Below, in pieces: positions 1-5,288 of a stretch of DNA of 5,288 nucleotides. The notes beneath the pieces were generated by a model, which saw only the letters and a program-made list of their open reading frames with translations, did not search any database and was not told the origin of the DNA. Location: positions 1-5,288 of the forward strand of contig DAIEML010000161.1 of the NCBI GenBank assembly GCA_027349615.1. Direction: 5' to 3'. The position numbers and the translations under genes are program-made. Origin of the DNA: Ignavibacteriales bacterium. GTDB taxonomy: Bacteria > Bacteroidota > Ignavibacteria > Ignavibacteriales > Ignavibacteriaceae. Position 1 is the first letter of the stretch; each line of letters begins with the position of its first letter.

Positions 1-372
1 AAATTTAAAATTAACATTTCCAATGTTAATTCCATCTGCAGTCTTTACTCCATTATTTAATTTTACAGTTACATCTTCATCGGGTTGAAAACTATTAGAA
101 GGCGAAAAAATAATAGTTTTCGAATCATCCGAAAGATTAATTATTCCAAAATGATTTCCGCTTTTTGAACCAATTACACTTAATATATCATTGTTGATTG
201 ATGATCGATCAAGTGCTTGGCCTGGTCTTATTAATATTTTTGAATTTATTGATGCATAAATTGTATTTGGCCTTGGGCTAATATATTCAAACCTAGATAA
301 ATTCTGCGCTGATAAAATATTTGTAAAGCTAATACTAACCAGAAAGAACAATATTATTTTTTTCAACTTCAA
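1..372 (-). CDS. Secreted protein with N-terminal SbsA/Big_5-like Ig domain, paralog of its upstream neighbour (partial, C-terminus off the window)
   Basis: The first 124 codons of a gene that runs off the left edge. The frame is open from about position 405 (a stop lies at 408-406) and contains no ATG, so the start is taken as TTG at 372-370; a second TTG lies at 366-364. Purine-rich GAGAAAA sits just upstream. The translation begins with two lysine-flanked residues, a hydrophobic stretch (ILFFLVSISF) and a plausible signal peptidase I site after LSA, so it is exported. Residues about 28-124 align over their whole length with residues 26-122 of the neighbouring 963-aa protein, sharing SS-I-NND, SGNH-G, KTI-F-P and VK-N-G-KT, close to 40% identity by eye. 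That fits an SbsA/Big_5-type Ig-like domain. The gene lies 44 bases after the neighbour's stop with no terminator between, so the two are probably co-transcribed. Whether an arylsulfotransferase-like propeller and a T9SS tail follow cannot be seen. Confidence 0.85.
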   Translation of the reverse strand, partial: MKLKKIILFFLVSISFTNILSAQNLSRFEYISPRPNTIYASINSKILIRPGQALDRSSINNDILSVIGSKSGNHFGIINLSDDSKTIIFSPSNSFQPDEDVTVKLNNGVKTADGINIGNVNFKF

Positions 373-416
373 TTTTCTCGCAATAATTTTTATAATAAAA
401 GAATTTTAAATAGTTG

Positions 417-3308
417 TCATTTCAACAAAATCATTTTCTTAACCACATTAAAATTCTTACCGGAATTTCCAACTGCGCTTATTGAATAGAAATAAATTCC
501 GGACGATAAACCTTCCGCATTCCAAGTTAAGTAATATTCGCCTGCATTTTGATAAGAATTTTCAATTGTAGAAATTTCTTGGCCAATCATATTATAGATA
601 GTAATTTTAACATGACTTCCTTCCGGCAAAGCATACCTAATTGTTGTAGAAGGATTAAATGGATTAGGGTAATTTTGTGAAAGTTCAAAATCTTTTATTA
701 TTTCTTTCGAACTAACAACGGCAGAAATACCTTTTGAAATAGAAAAATTTTCACTGCTTTGAGATGTTAAGGTTGAATCACTTATATCTGTAATTTCAAT
801 TTTATAATTGTTGTTCTGCTGCAAAGTTGCAGGAACATGCCATCTATAAGCATTGGTTGCCGAAACAATTGAGTTCCCAATAACTGAAACAATATTATTA
901 TTTTCAACCAGTTTGATATTGACAGTGTCATTAATATTAGCCTGCCATCTAATAATATAAGTTGAATCCAAATAAATTTGTTCACCGCCATTTGGATATG
1001 AAAGTGTTATAAATGGAGAGGCAGTATAAAAAACACTAATCGGCGACCAATCGCTTGTTCCAGAGATATTTGTATTATTTAACCTCCAATAATAACGTTG
1101 GTTATTTTTTAAAGTTGAAATTGAAAGAGAAGTATTTGAAAGATTAGAGTAATCACCAACTATATTATTAAAGCTGGAATCAGAAGCAATTTGAATATGA
1201 TAATTGTAAACCAGCCCTCGAGTTCCCCAAAGAAAATTAACGGGAGATTCACCGTTTACAATTTCGCTATCGGCTGGGGAAAATGGTACAGGGGAATAAG
1301 CGTTTGAAACATCCTGCGGAATTCCGAAAGCAAAATCGCCAAAATTAGTTGTAGTAAATATCAATTGATTTTTAGTTGAATCATAACTTGTTGGCACCGG
1401 AATAAAAACACTGCCAGTATCCGGTCTAACATAAACAATAGTATTTCTCGGTTGAATTAACTTTGGAAAATTATTTAGGTTAATGTTTACTTCGCCATTG
1501 TAGGATGAAATCCCTAATCCGGTAATATTGAAATAATATTTTGAAAGAATAGGAGCAATTGTTGTGAATCTAGGATCTAATGGTGAATAATTATATTTTG
1601 TAACATTTGCATTTGCGTAAAGAACATCATTTAGTTGATTAAACTTAATTACAACGCCGGTAGAATCTTTTGAGTTATTAAACGAATAAGTATTTCCTTC
1701 AAGAACTTCATAAACAGTTACAGTTGCAGTTGGTGTTTGACTAACCCAAGGAAAACGATATGCTCTATAAGAAGTTTCACCTTTTGGTAAGTACATTTCA
1801 AGAGCAATAGAATTATCCGGATGTAATTCTGTTACTGCAGGTGATCCTGTGGCACTTGCTAGTCCCCATCCATTAAAAGTATTCCCATTTGATTCTCTTT
1901 GAACTGATCCCATTGCTGAGCCGAAAATATCCGGCGAATGTCTATAATTCCAAACCATAGTAGCGGTTTTATTTAACTCATCTAATTTATATTCTACTGC
2001 TCGAGAATATGGCGGCGAATGCTGATTACCGTTATCGAACATAGTTATATCACCATTACGCAGAATTCTTAAATCATGCTGATAAGAGAAATAATTTGGA
2101 CTGTTCGATTCATTCTCATTATAAAATGTAAACTGATTTTCTTTGCCTCCAAGTATCCAATCAATATTACCAGTCTGCCTGTCAATTTTAAATATGGTTG
2201 AAAGATGCCTGCTTGAACATAAAATATCTCCGGTGCTGTCTACATCAAATGCATTGAGATGAAAATAGTAAACTGTTTGAGTTGTCAATGGGACATAAGA
2301 ATCAGTAACTGGAAAATAATCTATACTTCGCCATTGGAAGATTACATCTTTAGAATTATTTAATTCTTGCACAACGCATCCGATTACGGTTGCGTTCGGA
2401 TTACCACCTGGAACAGTTGTGCTTAAATCCATTGGTTCAGGATCATAGGCTTCCAAAATTGCATGGCCATTTGGTAATAATAAAAAGTCGTGAAGATCAG
2501 CCACGTATCCATTTCCGCATTGGAAAGTATCAACCGGAGTTAATGAAGTATCCATTACAATCCATTTAACTTGTGCGTAACCATTTCCCATTTGTATAAC
2601 TTCTGCGTAAGAAACTTCACCGTTAGGCTGAACTTTAAAATCAAATCCAGGCTGATCAAGTTTTTTATATTTAGCAACACTTCCATCATTATTTAATATC
2701 ATTATATAATTGCCGATTGAATCATTAGGCGCAATAGCGAAGTTTGCCATAAAAATATTTCCAGAACCTGGATTATTACTTGTGCCTATTGTTATTTTGG
2801 GAAAATCAGAAGGAATTGAATCTGAAGTTACGACTGGAATCTTCGACTTCATTAAAGGCTGCTGAATTAATTTTTGCGCAAATGTTCCATTATCAATAAA
2901 TGATAGTGGATTTATTTTTAAGCTTTGATTTAATGAAGTAGTACTAAATTGAAAAGATAAAGAAGGTAAAACATTATTTAATACGGTCTTAATACCAGAA
3001 TTTATTTTTACAAAAACTTTTTCATTCGGGGAAAACTGTTTGTTTGGAATAAACAAAATAGTTTTATCATTGTTAGCTAATTTGATTTTACCTGTATGGT
3101 TCCCGCTGATACTTCCATTTACAATAATATCATTATTAGAAATACTTGACACTTCGATTTGCTCATCAGAAGTAAAAATTAGATTTGTAGATAGAGAAAC
3201 TAACTTGGAATTATCTTTCGGATAATAATATTGAAATGATTGTGAAAAATTCAATTTGCTGCAAAATGTAAAAATTGAAATTAAGATAAAGTAAAAAATT
3301 GGTTTCAT
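417..3308 (-). CDS. T9SS-exported multidomain protein with arylsulfotransferase (ASST)-like beta-propeller
   Basis: A complete 963-aa secreted protein. Residues 1-22 are a signal peptide (Lys2, then a hydrophobic core). Residues about 26-122 form an SbsA/Big_5-like Ig domain. Residues about 165-522 resemble the arylsulfotransferase propeller (Arylsulfotran_2 type): LHDF at 272-275, FHLNAFDVD around His350, SSRH at 365-368, WILGGK at 384-389, YQHD around His411, FDNG at 424-427, SRAVEY at 435-440, NGWG at 479-482 and SYRAYRFPW ending at Trp521. Residues about 527-664 are an unassigned beta-rich module. Residues 671-762 are FnIII-like (YYWRL at 739-743). Residues 765-857 start with YPNGGE (771-776) and resemble the Ser-Thr-rich/Kre9-type Ig fold. 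Residues about 870-963 are a type A T9SS sorting domain, with NYPNPFNP at 879-886 and a basic KK-MILLK end. Characterised ASST enzymes move sulfuryl groups between phenols; the histidine they use as nucleophile is not evident here, so activity is uncertain. The ATG at 3308 precedes a normal signal peptide; no strong Shine-Dalgarno is seen. Confidence 0.9.
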   Translation of the reverse strand: MKPIFYFILISIFTFCSKLNFSQSFQYYYPKDNSKLVSLSTNLIFTSDEQIEVSSISNNDIIVNGSISGNHTGKIKLANNDKTILFIPNKQFSPNEKVFVKINSGIKTVLNNVLPSLSFQFSTTSLNQSLKINPLSFIDNGTFAQKLIQQPLMKSKIPVVTSDSIPSDFPKITIGTSNNPGSGNIFMANFAIAPNDSIGNYIMILNNDGSVAKYKKLDQPGFDFKVQPNGEVSYAEVIQMGNGYAQVKWIVMDTSLTPVDTFQCGNGYVADLHDFLLLPNGHAILEAYDPEPMDLSTTVPGGNPNATVIGCVVQELNNSKDVIFQWRSIDYFPVTDSYVPLTTQTVYYFHLNAFDVDSTGDILCSSRHLSTIFKIDRQTGNIDWILGGKENQFTFYNENESNSPNYFSYQHDLRILRNGDITMFDNGNQHSPPYSRAVEYKLDELNKTATMVWNYRHSPDIFGSAMGSVQRESNGNTFNGWGLASATGSPAVTELHPDNSIALEMYLPKGETSYRAYRFPWVSQTPTATVTVYEVLEGNTYSFNNSKDSTGVVIKFNQLNDVLYANANVTKYNYSPLDPRFTTIAPILSKYYFNITGLGISSYNGEVNINLNNFPKLIQPRNTIVYVRPDTGSVFIPVPTSYDSTKNQLIFTTTNFGDFAFGIPQDVSNAYSPVPFSPADSEIVNGESPVNFLWGTRGLVYNYHIQIASDSSFNNIVGDYSNLSNTSLSISTLKNNQRYYWRLNNTNISGTSDWSPISVFYTASPFITLSYPNGGEQIYLDSTYIIRWQANINDTVNIKLVENNNIVSVIGNSIVSATNAYRWHVPATLQQNNNYKIEITDISDSTLTSQSSENFSISKGISAVVSSKEIIKDFELSQNYPNPFNPSTTIRYALPEGSHVKITIYNMIGQEISTIENSYQNAGEYYLTWNAEGLSSGIYFYSISAVGNSGKNFNVVKKMILLK

Positions 3309-3674
3309 TTCGATCTTGGCCTTAAAATAAATTTTAGATTTTATGAGTTAATATTTTTTTGTTGCTTCATTAATACAGTTTAATAAAAATTGTTTATTAA
3401 AATAGTTGACATAAACAATGCACATTTGGTTTAAAAATTTTTATTTATTTTATTTTTTCAAAATAATAAATTGAAAATATTGCCTGGAAAATTTGTAGAA
3501 ATGCCTGCGTAATAGTGTGGAAATTATTTTAAACTTTTATTATTTAATCGTTTAATAATTTTATGATAAGGTTTTAGAAGTTTTTACTCGCGGAAATATT
3601 ATTTCTGCAGTGAATCAGATTTGTAGAACATTATTGATAATTCTAACAGAATGTTTTTGTTCGGACGGTAAAAT
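3309..3674. other. AT-rich intergenic gap between the transporter and the ASST-like gene
   Basis: 366 bases without a convincing gene. Both flanking genes are on the minus strand, so this gap must hold the end of the transporter transcript and probably the promoter and leader of the ASST-like gene. Seen in it: a perfect 9-base inverted repeat (listed separately), a small hairpin at 3590-3608 (8-base arms with one G-T pair, 3-base loop) about 66 bases after the transporter stop but with no T tract on the minus strand, and a 10-base direct repeat (atttgtagaa at 3491 and 3619). I could not pick out a promoter on the minus strand with both expected elements correctly spaced, and saw no tRNA-like or structured RNA pattern. 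Confidence 0.6.
3389..3419. repeat. 9-base perfect inverted repeat upstream of the ASST-like gene
   Basis: The arms are attgtttat (3389-3397) and ataaacaat (3411-3419), with a 13-base spacer, centred about 95 bases upstream of the ATG at 3308. The geometry would suit a dimeric regulator site, or a weak hairpin in the leader if transcription starts further upstream. In DNA this AT-rich a single 9-base arm pair can arise by chance, so a function is only a possibility. Confidence 0.35.
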
Positions 3675-4538
3675 TTAAGTCCTATTTAATTTTTGTTTCA
3701 TTGCCGGTGATTCAAAAACGAAAGCTCTAATCGAGATTGCTGTTACAATTATTATCCCGCCGATAATTGCCATAAAAGAAGGAACTTCACCATAACCTAA
3801 GAAAACCCAAACTGGATTTAATGCCGGTTCAATCATCGAAATAAGTGAAGCTTCAATTGCATAAACACGTTTTAAACCATAACTGAATATTGCATAAGCA
3901 ATTCCGATTTGGAAAACACCGAGATAAAAAACCATCAAGAAATTTGTGAAAGTAAAATTCGATATACTGAAAATTGAATTTAAGCTGATAATACTTACAA
4001 GGATATTCCCATAAAAAATTGAGCTGAACTGATATTCTAATTTGTTTTTTCTCATTCCAAGTAGAAACGCTGCAAACGCAACTCCTGAAAGCAGCGCAAT
4101 AAAATTTCCCAGCATATAACCTGGTGAAATTTTACCAACAAAAAACATAATCATTCCGATAAAACATGCCGCGATAGTTATAATATTAATTTTCTCATAT
4201 TTCGTTTTGTTGATGAGCGGCTCAAAAACTAATACATAAATCGGTGCGGTATATTGAAGAAAGATTGCATTGGCAGCTGTTGTTGTTTTAGTAGCGATAA
4301 CGAATAAAATCAAAATAGCAGCATAAAGAATTGCATTAATAAAAGTAAAAACGTTAGCATAGATTATTTCTTTCTTGAAAATTATTATGAAAACAATTGC
4401 TGCAAAAATGCTTCTGAAAAATGAAATTTGATACGGATTAAATGGAACTAGTTTAATAAATATTCCTCCGGTACTCCATAATAATCCGGCCGCAAAAACT
4501 GCAAGCAAACCTTTCTGATGTTCGTGTAAATGCTTCAT
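3675..4538 (-). CDS. EamA/DMT-superfamily transporter, 10 transmembrane segments
   Basis: A complete 287-aa inner-membrane protein of the drug/metabolite transporter superfamily, the normal length for members with two EamA repeats. About ten hydrophobic segments can be read, roughly at residues 10-30, 36-54, 62-82, 89-107, 115-134, 142-161, 173-193, 198-219, 226-247 and 254-272. Repeat one carries the typical LLWSTGGIFIKL opening, FFRSIFAA and FLQYTAPIYV. Repeat two carries the EPALNPVWVFLGYGE-P signature near residues 237-253. The C-terminus is short and basic. The family exports amino acids, metabolites or drugs, but the substrate cannot be told from sequence. The N-terminus is unusually histidine-rich (MKHLHEHQKG). 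The ATG at 4538 is preceded by TAAATTTTA rather than a Shine-Dalgarno, as is common in Bacteroidota-type genomes. The gene diverges from archease across about 105-155 bases and is separated from the next gene by 366 bases, so it is probably monocistronic with no functional link to its neighbours. Confidence 0.93.
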   Translation of the reverse strand: MKHLHEHQKGLLAVFAAGLLWSTGGIFIKLVPFNPYQISFFRSIFAAIVFIIIFKKEIIYANVFTFINAILYAAILILFVIATKTTTAANAIFLQYTAPIYVLVFEPLINKTKYEKINIITIAACFIGMIMFFVGKISPGYMLGNFIALLSGVAFAAFLLGMRKNKLEYQFSSIFYGNILVSIISLNSIFSISNFTFTNFLMVFYLGVFQIGIAYAIFSYGLKRVYAIEASLISMIEPALNPVWVFLGYGEVPSFMAIIGGIIIVTAISIRAFVFESPAMKQKLNRT

Positions 4539-4564
4539 TAAAATTTAATTTTGAAAGTGAGATG

Positions 4565-4599
4565 TAAATTTAAGAATTGTTGACAAAATGACCTCAATA
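4565..4599 (-). promoter_or_regulatory. Possible promoter of the EamA transporter
   Basis: On the minus strand TATTG (4599-4595) is followed after 22 bases by TAAATTTA (4572-4565), one mismatch from the Bacteroidota -7 element TAnnTTTG. This spacing is at the long end of the reported 17-23 range for that sigma factor. It lies about 27 bases upstream of the ATG, leaving a very short leader. TAAATTTA is palindromic and AT-rich, so chance is a real alternative. Confidence 0.22.
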
Positions 4600-4608
4600 T
4601 TAATTTAG
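4577..4608 (+). promoter_or_regulatory. Possible promoter of the archease-rtcB operon
   Basis: The plus strand reads TTGTTGACA at 4577-4585, then TAATTTAG at 4601-4608, one mismatch from the Bacteroidota -7 consensus TAnnTTTG. Spacing from the second TTG is 18 bases, within the usual 17-23. Transcription would start near 4612-4616, leaving a leader of about 80 bases to the preferred ATG at 4695. It overlaps the candidate for the opposite gene, so the two would compete or be co-regulated. Confidence 0.35.
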
Positions 4609-4694
4609 TGAGAAGATTTAGATTACATGAGAAATAATTTTTTTTGCAAATAATCATTAAATTATATCGGCTGTCAAATTATCTTTTTGAACAA

Positions 4695-5126
4695 ATGACT
4701 GGTAAATATCATTTTATTGATCATACTGCTGATATTGCAGTTGAAGTCTCTGCTGAAAATTATGAGGATCTATTTATTATATCGGCACAGGCGTGGAGAG
4801 ATTCTGTTATTGATGAATTTAGTTCTGAAAATCTACAAGAAAAAGTTTTAGAGTTCAGCGATAATTCAATTGAAGAATTGCTTGTCCATTATCTTTCCGA
4901 ATTGAATTATTTACTTCTTGGAAAAAAATGGATTGCAGCCGGAGTAAAACGAATTAGAATAAATAAAATTAAAAATGAATGGAAGTTCACTGCTATTATT
5001 TTTGGAGCGCCGATTGACGAACAAAAACACAAAATTAAAATTGAAATTAAAGCGGTTACGTTTCATCAAATGGATGTAAAGTTTATTGTTGGGGTATATA
5101 AGACGAGAATTGTTTTTGACATCTGA
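4695..5126 (+). CDS. Archease, activator of the RNA ligase RtcB
   Basis: A 143-aa archease-family protein (about 140 aa is usual). Archease is a small cytoplasmic metal-binding partner that speeds guanylylation of RtcB and lets it turn over repeatedly during RNA joining. Visible family marks, numbered from the ATG at 4695, are the N-terminal FIDHTAD (residues 7-13), the helical SIEELLVHYLSELNYLL segment (about 58-74), K-A-V-T-F-H at 119-124, and the C-terminal Asp142-Ile143, which ends the protein as in other archeases. Asp13 and Asp142 are expected metal ligands. The frame is open further upstream with a TTG at 4644 (160 aa), but the extra 17 residues precede the point where family members begin, and the ATG gives MTGKYHFIDHTAD, the typical opening. 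No clear Shine-Dalgarno precedes the ATG. The rtcB start follows 37 bases downstream on the same strand, which strongly supports the assignment and a joint RNA repair or tRNA-splicing-like role. Confidence 0.92.
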   Translation: MTGKYHFIDHTADIAVEVSAENYEDLFIISAQAWRDSVIDEFSSENLQEKVLEFSDNSIEELLVHYLSELNYLLLGKKWIAAGVKRIRINKIKNEWKFTAIIFGAPIDEQKHKIKIEIKAVTFHQMDVKFIVGVYKTRIVFDI

Positions 5127-5128
5127 AC

Positions 5129-5158
5129 AAGTTCAAGATCAAGTTTAAGTTCAAGAGA
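5129..5158 (+). repeat. Degenerate hexamer repeat (AAGTTC-like, five units) between archease and rtcB
   Basis: Five consecutive six-base units: aagttc, aagatc, aagttt, aagttc, aagaga. Units 1 and 4 are identical, units 2 and 3 differ from them at one base, and unit 5 diverges at its last three. The tract begins just after the archease stop and ends five bases before the rtcB GTG, filling nearly all of the 37-base spacer. The last unit contains the Shine-Dalgarno-like AAGAG. Confidence 0.75.
5153..5158 (+). promoter_or_regulatory. Ribosome binding site of rtcB
   Basis: AAGAGA ends five bases before the GTG at 5164. It is the only Shine-Dalgarno-like purine run near the start and decides for GTG 5164 over the later GTG (5191) and TTG (5194) in the same frame. 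It is the last unit of the hexamer repeat tract. Confidence 0.5.
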
Positions 5159-5163
5159 TAAAT

Positions 5164-5288
5164 GTGGATAGTGTAAAGTTACATAACATCGTGTTGAACC
5201 AAATTAGAGAGAATGTTTGGGAAATTCCAGCCGTTGGTGAAATGCGAGTTCCAGGAAGAATTTATATTTCAAGAGAAATGTTGGAAAG
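5164..5288 (+). CDS. rtcB: RtcB, GTP-dependent RNA-splicing/repair ligase (partial, N-terminus only)
   Basis: The first 41 codons of a gene that runs off the right edge. RtcB joins RNA 2',3'-cyclic-phosphate or 3'-phosphate ends to 5'-hydroxyl ends using GTP and Mn2+, in tRNA splicing (archaea, metazoa) or RNA repair (bacteria). The visible N-terminus has the family's opening: ENVWEIP at residues 16-22, then MRVPGRIYIS at 27-36, matching the conserved W-E-I-P ... M-R-V-P-x-R-I-Y pattern. The catalytic histidine and Mn-binding residues lie further on and are not in the window. The start is read as GTG at 5164, preceded by AAGAGA; the frame is closed by TAA at 5146-5148. An overlapping ATG at 5162 is in another frame and stops after four codons. 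Position directly after archease on the same strand, 37 bases from its stop, supports both the identity and co-transcription. The length seen is too short to judge which RtcB subgroup it belongs to. Confidence 0.87.
   Translation, partial: MDSVKLHNIVLNQIRENVWEIPAVGEMRVPGRIYISREMLE

Noticed and set aside
782..991. Open frame of 69 codons on the minus strand in another frame of the ASST-like gene
   Set aside because: It overlaps the clear YPNGGE-type Ig domain coding sequence and shows no domain or start signal of its own.
3040..3225. Open frame of 61 codons on the plus strand inside the ASST-like gene
   Set aside because: It is antisense to the well-supported Ig-like domain of the 963-aa protein, has no recognisable family, and open antisense frames of this size are expected in such a gene.
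3246..3308. Cys16 in the signal region of the 963-aa protein as a lipoprotein lipobox
   Set aside because: The preceding residues are FTF, not the small/aliphatic lipobox pattern, and the protein carries a T9SS tail, so a normal signal peptidase I cleavage is more likely.
3406..3434. Consensus -35-like TTGACA on the plus strand at 3406-3411
   Set aside because: No acceptable -10 or -7 element at proper spacing, and no plus-strand gene follows before the antisense transporter.
3455..3477. 7-base inverted repeat TTTTCAA / TTGAAAA
   Set aside because: Arms of this length in such AT-rich sequence are expected by chance in a gap of this size.
3590..3660. Hairpins after the transporter stop (3590-3608 and attct-aac-agaat at 3640-3652) as Rho-independent terminators
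   Set aside because: On the minus strand neither is followed by a T tract, and the second has only a 5-base AT-rich stem. The T runs lie on the wrong side for the transporter transcript.
4627..4653. Eight-codon ATG frame in the archease leader as a regulatory upstream ORF
   Set aside because: No ribosome binding site, no run of regulatory codons and no attenuator-like stems; a frame this short is expected by chance.

Overview
The window is AT-rich, roughly one third G+C by eye. It looks like a Bacteroidota/Chlorobiota-type chromosome, most likely Ignavibacteria or a close relative. The main evidence is a C-terminal type IX secretion (T9SS) sorting domain whose opening motif, NYPNPFNPSTTI, is very common in Ignavibacteria. 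Translation starts mostly lack strong Shine-Dalgarno sequences, and the divergent intergenic region has near matches to the Bacteroidota promoter pattern. This assignment is an inference; no rRNA or marker phylogeny is available here.

Layout: positions 1-4538 are read on the minus strand and 4644-5288 on the plus strand. From right to left on the minus strand come a 287-aa EamA/DMT-family membrane transporter (4538-3675), a 366-base AT-rich gap, and a 963-aa secreted multidomain protein (3308-417). Only 44 bases further on is the N-terminal 124 codons of a second secreted protein (372 to the left edge), which starts at TTG and is clearly a paralog of the first domain of its neighbour. The 963-aa protein has a signal peptide, an SbsA/Big_5-like Ig domain, an arylsulfotransferase-like beta-propeller, further Ig/FnIII-type modules and the T9SS tail. 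The pair looks like a tandem duplication transcribed as one unit and exported to the cell surface or medium.

On the plus strand, archease (start most likely ATG at 4695) is followed 37 bases later by the GTG-initiated beginning of RtcB, the GTP-dependent RNA ligase that archease activates. The protein product of that second frame carries the WEIP and MRVP motifs of the RtcB N-terminus. The two form an RNA-repair/tRNA-splicing-type operon. The spacer between them is largely a degenerate five-unit hexamer repeat (consensus AAGTTC), whose last unit supplies the Shine-Dalgarno-like AAGAG of rtcB.

I found no CRISPR array, transposase, tRNA or rRNA. Nothing here is convincingly a wholly new system. 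The items most worth a second look are the tandem ASST-like paralogs, the apparent absence of the catalytic sulfuryl-accepting histidine in the full-length one, and the repeat-built archease-rtcB junction.
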